34,642 nt of DNA, taken from Bacteroidales bacterium (lineage in GTDB: Bacteria; Bacteroidota; Bacteroidia; Bacteroidales; UBA3663). The stretch is from positions 1 to 34,642 of the forward strand of contig JAFSKF010000021.1 in assembly GCA_017449065.1 (NCBI GenBank), given 5' to 3'. Made by a program: the position numbers and the translations under genes. The notes under the pieces were generated by a model, which searched no databases, had not been told where the DNA came from, and was given only the letters and a program-made list of their open reading frames with translations. Within the stretch, counting starts at the first letter, position 1. Each line of letters opens with the position of its first letter. Below are positions 13,196-22,549 of the stretch, piece after piece.

Positions 13196-13227
13196 CAAAA
13201 GTACAGACAGTTTTTGGAATAGGCAAA
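13196..13227 (-). promoter_or_regulatory. Promoter of the porin (glnK-amt) transcript
   Basis: TTTG (13224-13227) and TACTTTTG (13196-13203) on the minus strand are separated by exactly 20 bp, a full Bacteroidota -33/-7 pair. The leader to the porin ATG is about 100 nt. Confidence 0.75.
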
Positions 13228-13565
13228 TTTTTTCTATGTTTTCTTGCATTTTTATAACATTTTTCCGTACTTTTGGAAGATATGGTTTTCAAATTGCTTC
13301 AATTTTCAATGTTTTTTAAGAAAAGTGAAATATATTTTATGAAAATTTAGAGAAAAAAGTTTTCGACCACAAGAATTTTCTTTCTTTTTGCTCAATAATT
13401 TCTATAATTTGTTTCATTCTGTGCGATTTCTTCTCTTTTACGGATTACTCTGATATAATTAGGTGCCTACGACAGACGAATGCGCTAAAAAGGTCCTAAA
13501 ATTTGTGTCCAAATGCCAAATTCTCTTAAATTACAACGGAAAAGCGCCGTTTTTTATTAAAAAAA
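13228..13565. other. AT-rich divergent intergenic region
   Basis: This stretch, between the porin promoter and the promoter at 13566, is strongly AT-rich with many T-runs. I see no convincing ORF, tRNA, structured RNA or repeat in it. A short minus-strand reading frame (13095-13292) runs through the promoter and is Lys-rich, so it is rejected. Confidence 0.5.
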
Positions 13566-13596
13566 TTGGGGGTTCGGAAAAAAATCATTACCTTTG
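13566..13596 (+). promoter_or_regulatory. Promoter of the GT5-half / DUF4270 pair
   Basis: TTG (13566-13568), a 20-bp spacer and TACCTTTG (13589-13596) match the Bacteroidota consensus. The ATG follows 38 bp later. Confidence 0.8.
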
Positions 13597-13634
13597 CGCG
13601 CTTAAATTCCTAAAAAATAGGAATTAGAATAAAA

Positions 13635-14450
13635 ATGACAAAGACAAAGGTTCTATTCATCAACACCGAAATGCAGCCATACTTGCCTGAAACCCGTATG
13701 GCGAAGATTGGACGTTACCTGCCGCAAGGCATTCAGGATGCGGGTCACGACATCCGCACTTTTATGCCTCGCTTCGGCACTATCAACGAGCGCCGGAACC
13801 AGCTTCACGAGGTGATTCGTCTGTCTGGAATGAACCTCATCATCAACGAGACCGACCACCCGCTGATCATCAAGGTTGCGAGTATCCCGGCCGCCAGGAT
13901 GCAGGTTTACTTTATCGACAACGACGACTATTTCACACATCGGAGCAAGTTCGGCGATGCTCACGGCGAATATGAAGACAACGGGGAGCGTGCTTTCTTT
14001 TTCACCCGAGGTGTTGTTGAAACCATCCGTAAACTCCGCTGGGCGCCGGATGTGATCGTCTGCCAAGGCTGGTTTGCTGCTGTGGCTCCTATCTATATCA
14101 AGAAGCACTACAGCGACGACCCTTGCTTCCGCAACAGCAGGATTGTGACAGCCCTCTACAACGACGCCTACAGCAAATCGTTCCATGCAGGCTTTTCTTC
14201 CACCATCAAGTGCGAAGGCATCACGAAGGCCGATCTGTCCGATATACGCGATAAGGCCGTTACTCATGCGATGCTCTGCAAACTGGCAATTAAGTTCAGC
14301 GACGGTGTGGTGGTGGCAGAAGAAGGTGTTTCGCCCGACCTGCTCGATTACGCCAAGCAGAAAGACTGCAAGATCCTGATTGCCGACGATGCCGAACTCG
14401 ACGTGAACAAGTACGAGGAATTCCTCCAAAGTTTCGGTTCGGCGGAATAG
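13635..14450 (+). CDS. GT5 starch/glycogen-synthase N-terminal-domain protein
   Basis: A 271-residue protein resembling only the N-terminal Rossmann domain of starch/glycogen synthases (PF08323-like): VLFINTEMQPYLPETRMAKI, a conserved domain-1 pattern of ten strands and helices, then APDVIVCQGWFAAVAPIY and VTALYNDAYSKSF. A full GlgA is about 480 residues and has a second Rossmann domain with the nucleotide-sugar site; it is absent here. The KxGGL loop is replaced by AKIGR (Lys24). Catalysis by the standard mechanism is therefore doubtful. Proteins of this short type are usual in Bacteroidales and often annotated as glycogen synthase. It is followed by the DUF4270 lipoprotein gene, with a repeat array between them. 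Confidence 0.85.
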   Translation: MTKTKVLFINTEMQPYLPETRMAKIGRYLPQGIQDAGHDIRTFMPRFGTINERRNQLHEVIRLSGMNLIINETDHPLIIKVASIPAARMQVYFIDNDDYFTHRSKFGDAHGEYEDNGERAFFFTRGVVETIRKLRWAPDVIVCQGWFAAVAPIYIKKHYSDDPCFRNSRIVTALYNDAYSKSFHAGFSSTIKCEGITKADLSDIRDKAVTHAMLCKLAIKFSDGVVVAEEGVSPDLLDYAKQKDCKILIADDAELDVNKYEEFLQSFGSAE

Positions 14451-14460
14451 CCCGATTTTT

Positions 14461-14546
14461 TGCGGCCCAACTGGAGAAAATTTGCGGCCCAGTGAGGAAA
14501 AAAATACGGCCCAGTTAGAGAAATAATATTTGCCCTACGAGAGAAA
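14461..14546. repeat. Tandem 22-bp repeats between the GT5-half and DUF4270 genes
   Basis: TGCGGCCCAACTGGAGAAAA-like units begin at 14461, 14483 and 14505 (22-bp steps), with a weaker fourth unit (TGCCCTACGAGAGAAA) at 14531. The shared pattern is T(G/A)CGGCCCA-N(3-5)-GAG(A/G)AAA. The array occupies most of the 110-bp gap, so it is part of the 5' leader of the lipoprotein gene or of the spacer mRNA. Confidence 0.65.
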
Positions 14547-14560
14547 TTTTTAACAATAGA

Positions 14561-16273
14561 ATGAAACATCTTATCGGCTATGCTGCATTGGCAGCTTTGT
14601 GTATAATTGTTTCAGCCACTGCCTGTAGTGACGACCTGAGCCAGATTGGCGCTTCCACGCGTCCGTCGTCCGACGGTATTACCATCAAGAATACGTCGTA
14701 CAGCGTGAATCTGGAAACGGCTTACCGCGATTCCATCTATGTGCGAACCGGCTATCCGTTGCTGGGGTCCATTTCCGATCCGAGCTATGGCGAAATCAAG
14801 GCGGGTTATCTGGCGCAATTCTATGCCAACAAGGAAACGGCACTGGATTCGTACAACAGCTCAGATTCGCTGGTGTTCGGCATCTTGCGCACTTCCCTGC
14901 CCAAGCAGATGGGCTACGATTGGAGCGACTATCACTATAATTCCCGTTTCGATTCGCTGGTGAACAACCGCATCGATTCGATGACCATCCGCATCTACTA
15001 TCAGACTTTCTACGGCGATTCGCTGACTCCGATGCAGGTGAGTGTCTATAGCCTGAATCCGGACGTGGATTTCGAGACGCTGCCTGAAAGCGAGTTCTAC
15101 AGCAACAACGACTTCGGCCAGATGTACAGCGAGAGCAACCTGCTGGGACGCAAGGCCTATACGGCAGCCAACCGCGAGGTGAGCGATTCGGTGCGCAGCC
15201 TTTCGGATTATATGAGCTACATTGAGGTGCGTCTGGACGACCAGTACAAGCAGCAGTTCCTCGATATGGCAGTACAGGCCGCTGTGGCTCGCGATACCGC
15301 CAATCCGCACGCTTCGGAGTATGTCGATATCTTCGCCGACCAGAGCAAGTTGCGCAACCAGTGGCTGTCGGGTGTCTGCGTGAAGCCCACCTTCGGCGAC
15401 GGTTCGCTGATCAAGGTCTATTATACCGCCATCTACCTTTTCTACAGTTCTTTCCACCGGTATAACGAAGACGGCACCCTGCTGCGTAATGCCAACGATG
15501 ATGCCGATTCGACCTATACCACCAACCATGTGAAGTATATTGCGGTGACGCCCGATGTGATCCAGATGAGCGGCTTGTCGTTTGCCGACGAGAACAAGGA
15601 TTCGCGTATGTCGGATGCGTCGGCTGCCTACATCACCTCACCACAAGGCTACTACACGACCATCGATCTGCCCGTGGGCAAAGTGATCGGCACCATGATG
15701 TCCGACCCGTTGCGCAACGACTCCAGCTACTTCCTGAATGCTGCCAACTTCTATCTGCGTGCCTACAAGCCGCAGGGCGACCTGCTGAGCAGCACACCGG
15801 CTCCGACGGTACTGATGGTTCAACTCGATTCGATCGACACCTTCTTCGAAGAAGGTTCGCTGCCGACCAGCACCACCTCGTGTTACGCCACCTATACCTG
15901 CGACTCGGTGCCCAATGCAAACTACAACGATCCGACCGAAGGTATTTACTATTACGGCTTCGGGAACATCAATACGGTCTTCCTGGGTTTGGCTGAAAAC
16001 GAGGGTTGGAACAAGCAGATGGCAAGCGTGAGCGAGTGGGAGAACCTGCTTCAAGCGAAGGGTAAGTTGTCGGCCGATACCAACGGAGACGGCGTCATCG
16101 ACATCAACGATTTCACGGTGCGTATGGCCATCATCCCCGTTGATGTCACCACCAATTCGACCTACGGAACCTTGCTTTCCGTTTCGAATTACATCTTGCC
16201 TACATCGGTCCGCCTGAAGAAGGGCGATGACGAACAGAGCATCCAGATGATTTACACCTTCGAAGGTAATTAG
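14561..16273 (+). CDS. DUF4270 surface lipoprotein with EF-hand-like loop
   Basis: A 570-residue lipoprotein. The signal peptide ends at SATAC with Cys22, followed by SDDL, an acidic lipoprotein-export signal like those that send Bacteroidota lipoproteins to the cell surface. The body matches the DUF4270 pattern (GSISDPSYGEIKAGYLAQF near residue 70, then LVFGILRTSLP, beta-rich blocks, and a conserved end with YILPTSVRLKKGDDEQSI). Near residue 506 the segment DTNGDGVIDINDFTVRM fits an EF-hand/dockerin-type calcium loop. The function of DUF4270 is unknown; the constant pairing with the upstream GT5-half gene suggests a joint envelope role. Confidence 0.88.
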   Translation: MKHLIGYAALAALCIIVSATACSDDLSQIGASTRPSSDGITIKNTSYSVNLETAYRDSIYVRTGYPLLGSISDPSYGEIKAGYLAQFYANKETALDSYNSSDSLVFGILRTSLPKQMGYDWSDYHYNSRFDSLVNNRIDSMTIRIYYQTFYGDSLTPMQVSVYSLNPDVDFETLPESEFYSNNDFGQMYSESNLLGRKAYTAANREVSDSVRSLSDYMSYIEVRLDDQYKQQFLDMAVQAAVARDTANPHASEYVDIFADQSKLRNQWLSGVCVKPTFGDGSLIKVYYTAIYLFYSSFHRYNEDGTLLRNANDDADSTYTTNHVKYIAVTPDVIQMSGLSFADENKDSRMSDASAAYITSPQGYYTTIDLPVGKVIGTMMSDPLRNDSSYFLNAANFYLRAYKPQGDLLSSTPAPTVLMVQLDSIDTFFEEGSLPTSTTSCYATYTCDSVPNANYNDPTEGIYYYGFGNINTVFLGLAENEGWNKQMASVSEWENLLQAKGKLSADTNGDGVIDINDFTVRMAIIPVDVTTNSTYGTLLSVSNYILPTSVRLKKGDDEQSIQMIYTFEGN

Positions 16274-16322
16274 TACAGAGAATCAGAAAATTACACCTAT
16301 ATTCACTTAAAATTGATGTGTT

Positions 16323-17831
16323 ATGTCAGCAGATCGTCTTTACATCTTCGACACCACGCTGCGTGATGGAGAACAGGTACCGGGTTGCCAGTTGAATACT
16401 GTGGAGAAAATCCAAGTAGCCAAGCAGCTTGAGTTGCTGGGCGTGGATGTTATCGAAGCGGGCTTCCCGATTTCAAGCCCGGGCGACTTCAATTCTGTAG
16501 TAGAAATATCGAAAGCCGTTACGTGGCCTACTATTTGCGCACTCACCCGTGCAGTGGAAAAAGATATCGATTGTGCCGCCGAGGCTTTGAAGTATGCCAA
16601 GCATAAGCGTATTCATACGGGTATCGGCACCAGCGACAGCCACATTAAGTATAAATTTAATAGTACGCGCGAAGAGATCATCGAACGTGCGGTGGCTGCT
16701 GTCAAGTATGCCCGCAATAAGGTCGATGAAGTGGAGTTCTATGCGGAGGACGCCGGACGTACGGAGAACGAATATCTGGCCAAAGTGGTGCAGGCCGTTG
16801 TGAATGCAGGCGCTAAGGTTATCAATATTCCGGACACTACGGGCTATTGTCTGCCTTGGGAGTATGGCGAGAAGATCAAGTATCTGATGGAGCACGTAGA
16901 TGGCTTGCAGGACGGTCGCGCGATTCTCTCGACCCACTGCCACAACGATCTGGGTATGGCAACTGCCAACACTATCAGCGGTGTGATGAACGGTGCGCGT
17001 CAGGTGGAGGTTACCATCAACGGCATCGGCGAACGTGCCGGCAACACCTCGCTCGAAGAGATTACGATGATCATCAAGTGCCATCAGGCCACAATGCCGG
17101 TTAGCACCAACATCAATACCACCAAGATCTGGCCGACCTCGCGCATGATTTCTTCGCTGATGAATATGCCGGTACAGCCGAACAAGGCGATTGTCGGCAA
17201 GAATGCCTTCGCCCATTCGAGCGGCATCCATCAGGACGGCGTGCTGAAGAATGTGCAAACCTACGAGATCATGGATCCGAAGGATGTCGGCATCGACGAG
17301 AACTCGATCGTACTGACCGCGCGTTCGGGTCGCGCAGCATTGCGCCACCGTCTGGAGGTATTGGGCATTCAGATGGATCAGGAGAAGCTCGACAAGACCT
17401 ACGAGTCCTTCCTGCGTCTGGCCGACAAGAAGAAAGAGCTGAACGACGACGATCTGCTCATTCTGGCAGGCGCCGACAAAGCCGAGAACAACCACATCCA
17501 GCTCGAAAGCCTGCAGGTTACCACCGGTAAGGGCGTTACGCCGATTGCAGCCATCCGCGTGAAAGTGGCCAACGAGATCTTTGAGGCCGCCAGTGTAGGT
17601 AACGGTCCTGTAGATGCTTCAATCAAGGCTTTGAAGCAGATCATCCATCGCAAGATGGTCTTGAAGGAAATGACCATTCAGGCCATTTCGAAGGGTTCGG
17701 ACGACTTGTGTAAGGTGCACATGCAGGTGGAACACGACGGACACGTTTACTACGGCTTCGGTTCGGACACCGATATCGTTACGGCTTCGGTGGATGCCTA
17801 CATCGATTGTATCAATAAGTTCAAACACTAA
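16323..17831 (+). CDS. leuA: 2-isopropylmalate synthase
   Basis: A 502-residue enzyme that joins acetyl-CoA and 2-oxoisovalerate, the first committed step to leucine. The active-site motif is [13 protein letters not shown] (residues 9-21), the metal-binding HCHND lies near residue 205, and [14 protein letters not shown] follows. The C-terminal 110 residues form the leucine-responsive regulatory domain ([24 protein letters not shown]). The length is typical. It is the first gene of the leu cluster, 49 bp after the DUF4270 stop; no separate consensus promoter is visible in that short gap. Confidence 0.95.
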   Translation: MSADRLYIFDTTLRDGEQVPGCQLNTVEKIQVAKQLELLGVDVIEAGFPISSPGDFNSVVEISKAVTWPTICALTRAVEKDIDCAAEALKYAKHKRIHTGIGTSDSHIKYKFNSTREEIIERAVAAVKYARNKVDEVEFYAEDAGRTENEYLAKVVQAVVNAGAKVINIPDTTGYCLPWEYGEKIKYLMEHVDGLQDGRAILSTHCHNDLGMATANTISGVMNGARQVEVTINGIGERAGNTSLEEITMIIKCHQATMPVSTNINTTKIWPTSRMISSLMNMPVQPNKAIVGKNAFAHSSGIHQDGVLKNVQTYEIMDPKDVGIDENSIVLTARSGRAALRHRLEVLGIQMDQEKLDKTYESFLRLADKKKELNDDDLLILAGADKAENNHIQLESLQVTTGKGVTPIAAIRVKVANEIFEAASVGNGPVDASIKALKQIIHRKMVLKEMTIQAISKGSDDLCKVHMQVEHDGHVYYGFGSDTDIVTASVDAYIDCINKFKH

Positions 17832-17875
17832 TTCAGATTATAAACACTCCTTTTGGAATAAAATACGCACCAACT

Positions 17876-19267
17876 ATGGGTAAAACATTATTTGACAAAA
17901 TCTGGGATGCACACGTGGTGCAGAAGGTCGAAGACGGCCCCACCCAGTTGTACATTGACCGCTTGTATGCACATGAGGTGACTTCGCCACAGGCTTTCGA
18001 TTCGTTGCGCGACAAAGGTATCAAGGTGTTCCGTCCGGATCATGTTATCGCGATGCCCGACCACAATACGCCCAGCGACCAGCAGGAAGTCATCAACGAT
18101 CCTATCGGCCGCAAGCAGGTAGAAACATTGGCAAAGAACTGCGCCGAGTTTGGCATCCGACACTTTGCGATGGGCACCAAAGATAATGGTATTATTCATG
18201 TGGTGGGTCCTGAGAAGGCGCTTTCGCTGCCGGGTATGACGATTGTCTGCGGCGATTCGCACACCTCTACACATGGAGCCGTCGGTGCTATCGCTATGGG
18301 TATCGGCACTTCGGAGGTTGCTCAGGTGCTGGCCAGTCAGTGTATCCTGCAAAGCAAGCCGAAAACGATGCGCATCAACATCGAAGGCGAATTGCAGCCG
18401 GGCGTAGTGGCTAAGGATGTGGCTCTCTATATTATGGCTCAGATGACCACTTCGGGCGCTACCGGCTATGCTGTTGAGTATGCCGGTTCGGCCATCCGGA
18501 ATATGTCGATGGAGGGACGACTGACGCTCTCGAACCTTTCGATCGAGATGGGTTCGCGTGCAGGCCTGATTGCTCCCGACGAAACCACTTTCGCTTATCT
18601 GAAAGGACGCGAATATGCTCCTAAGGGTGAGGAATGGGACAAGGCTGTTGCAAAGTGGCGTGAACTGAAGAGCGACGATGACGCCGTTTTCGATAAAGAA
18701 ATCACCTATCGTGCAGAGGACATCAAGCCTCGCATCACCTATGGAACAAACCCGGGCGCAGGTATTGCCATCGATGAAACCATTCCGACTACCGACGGCA
18801 TGAGCGAAAGCGAAAAGGCGCAGTTCCTGAGCCAGTTGGAATATATGCAGTTCCAGCCAGGCGAGAAACTGGAGGGTCATCCGGTTGATTATGTATTCCT
18901 GGGTGCCTGCACCAACGGACGCATCGAAGACTTCCGCGCTTTTGCGAGCATCGTGAAGGGCAAGAAAAAAGCCGATAACGTAGTAGCATGGCTGGTGCCG
19001 GGTTCTTGGTTGGTGCGCCAGCAGATTATCGATGAGGGCATCGACAAGATTCTGGAAGAAGCCGGCTTCGAACTCCGTCTGCCATCCTGCTCCAGCTGCT
19101 TGGCGATGAATCCGGATAAGGTGCCTGCCGGCAAGCTCTCCATCTCGACCTCCAACCGTAACTTCGTAGGTCGTCAGGGTCCTGGAGCCCGTACAATTCT
19201 TGCTTCCCCATTGGTGGTGGCCGCTTCGGCTATTACCGGTGTAGTTACTGACCCTCGTAAACTCTGA
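17876..19267 (+). CDS. leuC: 3-isopropylmalate dehydratase large subunit
   Basis: A 463-residue aconitase-family subunit. The three [4Fe-4S] ligands are visible: Cys345 in [12 protein letters not shown] and Cys405/Cys408 in [13 protein letters not shown]. Other motifs are MPDHNTPS near residue 62 and [11 protein letters not shown] near residue 123. With LeuD it isomerises 2-isopropylmalate to 3-isopropylmalate. It follows leuA by 44 bp and precedes leuD by 6 bp. The length is normal. Confidence 0.97.
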   Translation: MGKTLFDKIWDAHVVQKVEDGPTQLYIDRLYAHEVTSPQAFDSLRDKGIKVFRPDHVIAMPDHNTPSDQQEVINDPIGRKQVETLAKNCAEFGIRHFAMGTKDNGIIHVVGPEKALSLPGMTIVCGDSHTSTHGAVGAIAMGIGTSEVAQVLASQCILQSKPKTMRINIEGELQPGVVAKDVALYIMAQMTTSGATGYAVEYAGSAIRNMSMEGRLTLSNLSIEMGSRAGLIAPDETTFAYLKGREYAPKGEEWDKAVAKWRELKSDDDAVFDKEITYRAEDIKPRITYGTNPGAGIAIDETIPTTDGMSESEKAQFLSQLEYMQFQPGEKLEGHPVDYVFLGACTNGRIEDFRAFASIVKGKKKADNVVAWLVPGSWLVRQQIIDEGIDKILEEAGFELRLPSCSSCLAMNPDKVPAGKLSISTSNRNFVGRQGPGARTILASPLVVAASAITGVVTDPRKL

Positions 19268-19273
19268 TTCATT

Positions 19274-19894
19274 ATGGCTCACTATAAATTTTCAGTTATT
19301 AAATCAACCTGCTTGCCAATCAATATTGACAACTGCAACACCGATTTGATTATTCCTGCCCGTTATCTGGCGTCCACCACACGCGATCCGAAGTTCTTCG
19401 GCGATGCTTTCATGCACGATTTGCGCTACGATGCCCAGGGCAATCCGATTGCCGATTTCGTGCTGAATCAGCCGGATTTCTCGGAGGCACCACACGAGGG
19501 CTGTCACGAGATTATCGTGGGTGGCCGTAACTGGGGTTCGGGTTCGAGCCGCGAACATGCCGCCTGGGCGATTTCCGGCTATGGTGTCCGCATCGTCATT
19601 TCGTCGTCGTTTGCCGACATTCACCGCAATAACCTACTGAACTGTTTCGTGCTGCCGGTCATTGTCAGCGAGGCTTTCCAGGACGAACTCTTCGCTACCA
19701 TTGCGAAAGATCCGAAGGCTCTGGTGACCGTCGATCTGCCCAACCAGACCGTTACCAACGAAAGTACGGGTCACAGCGAGAAGTTCGACATCAACGGCTA
19801 CAAGAAATATTGCCTGTTGAACGGTTACGACGATATTGATTACTTGTTGTCGAAGAAGGCTGAAATCGAGTCCTTCGAAGCCAATAGAAAATGA
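19274..19894 (+). CDS. leuD: 3-isopropylmalate dehydratase small subunit
   Basis: A 206-residue swivel-domain partner of LeuC. Diagnostic motifs are NIDNCNTDLIIPARYL near the start and GGRNWGSGSSREHAAWA near residue 80, followed by SSFADIHRNN. It overlaps the following synthase gene by 4 bp (ATGA at 19891-19894), so translation is coupled. The length is normal. Confidence 0.97.
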   Translation: MAHYKFSVIKSTCLPINIDNCNTDLIIPARYLASTTRDPKFFGDAFMHDLRYDAQGNPIADFVLNQPDFSEAPHEGCHEIIVGGRNWGSGSSREHAAWAISGYGVRIVISSSFADIHRNNLLNCFVLPVIVSEAFQDELFATIAKDPKALVTVDLPNQTVTNESTGHSEKFDINGYKKYCLLNGYDDIDYLLSKKAEIESFEANRK

Positions 19895-21411
19895 AGTTCG
19901 AAATCTTAGATACGACTCTGCGTGACGGGGAACAGACCTCCGGAGTGGCGTTCAGCGCTCCGGAGAAGCTTTCCATTGCCCGTAAACTGCTGGAAGAGGT
20001 TTGTGTCGATCGCATCGAAATCGCTTCCGCACGGGTGAGTGACGGAGAGTTCGAGTGCGTCAGCAAGGTTTGCGCCTGGGCGAAAGAGGCCGGCTATATC
20101 CAGCGTGTCGAGGTGCTGGGATTCTGTGACAACGGTTCTTCCATCGACTGGATCAGCCGGGCAGGCGGACAGGTCATCAACCTCTTGTGCAAAGGTTCGG
20201 AAAAGCATTGCGTCGGACAGCTCAAGAAAACGCCGGAGGAGCATTGGGCAGATGTACGCAATAACATTGCGATGGCGCACCAAGCCGGATTGCAGGTGAA
20301 CGTCTATTTGGAGGACTGGAGCAACGGCATGCTGAACAGCCCGGAGTACGTCTTCAGCATGGTGCAGAACCTGAGCGACTGCGGCATCCTGCGTTTCATG
20401 CTGCCCGATACTTTGGGCATCTTGAATCCGGAGCAGACAAAGAACTTCTTCGAGCAGATGATCGGCCGGTTCCCTTCGCTGCATTTCGACTTCCACGCCC
20501 ATAACGACTACGATCTGGCGGTGGCGAATGTGTTGGCTGCCGCTCAAGCAGGAGCCAAGGGTTTGCACACCACCGTGAACGGTTTGGGCGAACGCGCCGG
20601 AAACGCTTCGCTGAGCAGCGTGGTGGCTGTCGTGAACGACATGATTCCAGACGCCGAGATTCAGGTGTCCGAACATTCGATCAACAACATCAGCCGCATG
20701 GTGGAAAGTTATTCCGGAATGGCGACAGCTGCCAATACGCCGATTGTGGGCGAGAACGTCTTCACACAGACGGCCGGCGTGCATGCCGATGGCGACAAGA
20801 AAGGCAAACTCTACATGAACGCCCTGCTGCCAGAACGCTTCGGCCGCAGCCGCGAATACGCTTTGGGCAAGATGTCGGGCAAGGCGAATGTCGAACAGAA
20901 CCTGAAACTGTTGGGCATCAACTTGAGTGACGAAGATATGCGTCGCGTCACCAAGCGCATCAATGAACTGGGCGACAAGAAAGAGCGTGTCACCATCGAC
21001 GATCTGCCGTACGTCATCAGCGACGTGTTGCATCACGATACCGTTTCGGACAAGATCAAACTGGTCAGCTATATGGTTTCGACCGCCTATGGCTTGCATC
21101 CGCAGGCGGTGGTGAAACTCGAAATCAATGGCGAGGAATACGAGGAATCGGCCACAGGCGACGGTATGTTCGACGCTTTCGTGCGTGCCGTGCGTCATAT
21201 CTACCGTTTGAAGTTAGGTCGCACCTTCCCTTGGCTCACCAATTACGCCGTTACCATCCCGCCCGGAGGTCGTACCGATGCTTTGGTTCAGACAGCCATC
21301 TCGTGGGAGTATGAAGGAAAAGTGTATCGCACGCGCGGTTTGGATGCCGACCAGACAGAGGCAGCCATCAAGGCTACCATCAAGATGCTGAACCTGCTGG
21401 AAACAGAATGA
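19891..21411 (+). CDS. Second 2-isopropylmalate/citramalate-type synthase
   Basis: A 506-residue member of the LeuA/CimA family: [20 protein letters not shown] at the N-terminus, the metal ligands in FHAHNDYDLAVAN (near residue 202), GLGERAGNASLSS, and a C-terminal regulatory domain (YGLHPQAVVKLEINGEEYEE, SATGDGMFDAFVRAVRHIYR). It differs clearly from LeuA in the same operon, for example TSGVAFS versus VPGCQLN at the substrate end, so a different 2-oxoacid substrate is likely. Citramalate synthase (pyruvate + acetyl-CoA, CimA), giving a threonine-independent route to isoleucine through LeuCD and LeuB, is the best guess; a redundant LeuA is the alternative. It is embedded between leuD and leuB. 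Confidence 0.85.
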   Translation: MKFEILDTTLRDGEQTSGVAFSAPEKLSIARKLLEEVCVDRIEIASARVSDGEFECVSKVCAWAKEAGYIQRVEVLGFCDNGSSIDWISRAGGQVINLLCKGSEKHCVGQLKKTPEEHWADVRNNIAMAHQAGLQVNVYLEDWSNGMLNSPEYVFSMVQNLSDCGILRFMLPDTLGILNPEQTKNFFEQMIGRFPSLHFDFHAHNDYDLAVANVLAAAQAGAKGLHTTVNGLGERAGNASLSSVVAVVNDMIPDAEIQVSEHSINNISRMVESYSGMATAANTPIVGENVFTQTAGVHADGDKKGKLYMNALLPERFGRSREYALGKMSGKANVEQNLKLLGINLSDEDMRRVTKRINELGDKKERVTIDDLPYVISDVLHHDTVSDKIKLVSYMVSTAYGLHPQAVVKLEINGEEYEESATGDGMFDAFVRAVRHIYRLKLGRTFPWLTNYAVTIPPGGRTDALVQTAISWEYEGKVYRTRGLDADQTEAAIKATIKMLNLLETE

Positions 21412-21451
21412 TAATCCATCCAATCAGAAAACTGAATAAAACAAAATAACT

Positions 21452-22531
21452 ATGAAACTGAAATTAGCAGTTCTTCCCGGCGACGGTATCGGACCCGAGA
21501 TTATGGAACAAGGTCTGGCAGTTACCCAGGCCATCTGTAAGAAGTTCGGCCATGAGCTGAGCTACAAGTATGCAATCTGCGGCGCCGATGCCATCGACAA
21601 GGTGGGCGATCCGTTCCCAGAGGAAACCTTCCAGACCTGTATGGAAGCCGATGCGGTGCTTTTTGCCAGCGTAGGCGATCCGAAGTTCGACAACAATCCT
21701 AACGCTAAGGTTCGTCCTGAACAGGGATTGCTGGCCATGCGTAAGAAGTTGGGCTTGTTTGCCAACATCCGTCCTGTAACCACTTTCGATTGCCTCGTGC
21801 ACAAATCGCCATTGAAGGACGAAGTGGTGAAAGGTGCTGATTTCATCTGCATCCGCGAGCTTACCGGCGGTATGTATTTCGGCAAGAAGCAGGAGCCTTC
21901 GGTGAATGCTGACGGTGTAGAGGATGCTTTGGACACCAACTATTATTCCCGTCCAGAAATCGAGCGCATTCTGCGTGTCGGATACCAGTATGCCCGTCAG
22001 CGTCGCAAGCACCTGACCGTTGTCGATAAGGCCAACGTTTTGGCTTCGTCACGTTTGTGGCGCAAGGTGGCTCAGGAGGTGATGAAGGAATATCCTGACG
22101 TAACTACCGATTTCATGTATGTGGATAATGCCGCTATGCGCATGATTCAAGATCCGCGTTTCTTCGACGTGATGGTAACCGAGAACACCTTCGGCGACAT
22201 CCTGACCGACGAAGGCAGCTGCATCACCGGTTCGATGGGCTTGTTGCCATCGGCTTCAACTGGCGAACATACACCAGTCTTCGAACCTATTCACGGTTCC
22301 TGGCCACAGGGCAAGGGTTTGAATATCGCCAACCCGCTGGCACAGATCCTGTCGGTGGCTATGTTGTTCGAGTACTTCGACCTGAAGGAGGAAGGCGCTT
22401 TGGTTCGCGAGGCTGTCGATGCTTCTTTGGATCAGAATGTACGTACTCCTGAGATTCAGGTGGAAGGCGGTGCCAAATATGGTACTAAGGAAGTAGGTGC
22501 CTGGATTGTAGATTACATCAACAAGAAATAA
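21452..22531 (+). CDS. leuB: 3-isopropylmalate dehydrogenase
   Basis: A 359-residue beta-decarboxylating dehydrogenase: [18 protein letters not shown] at the start, [10 protein letters not shown] near residue 134, the YDNAAM-type catalytic segment as YVDNAAMRM, and the family signature [20 protein letters not shown], ending with the NAD-binding HGSWPQ. It performs the oxidation and decarboxylation step of leucine synthesis and probably also acts on the citramalate-derived intermediate. It lies 40 bp after the second synthase. Confidence 0.96.
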   Translation: MKLKLAVLPGDGIGPEIMEQGLAVTQAICKKFGHELSYKYAICGADAIDKVGDPFPEETFQTCMEADAVLFASVGDPKFDNNPNAKVRPEQGLLAMRKKLGLFANIRPVTTFDCLVHKSPLKDEVVKGADFICIRELTGGMYFGKKQEPSVNADGVEDALDTNYYSRPEIERILRVGYQYARQRRKHLTVVDKANVLASSRLWRKVAQEVMKEYPDVTTDFMYVDNAAMRMIQDPRFFDVMVTENTFGDILTDEGSCITGSMGLLPSASTGEHTPVFEPIHGSWPQGKGLNIANPLAQILSVAMLFEYFDLKEEGALVREAVDASLDQNVRTPEIQVEGGAKYGTKEVGAWIVDYINKK

Positions 22532-22549
22532 ATTAAACAATATTTTTCA

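Noticed and set aside
13095..13292. 65-residue Lys-rich minus-strand frame
   Set aside because: It runs through the -33/-7 promoter of the porin gene and is AT-driven.
17888..21198. Long minus-strand frames opposite leuC and the second synthase
   Set aside because: Shadows caused by codon bias; the plus-strand genes carry conserved active sites over the full length.
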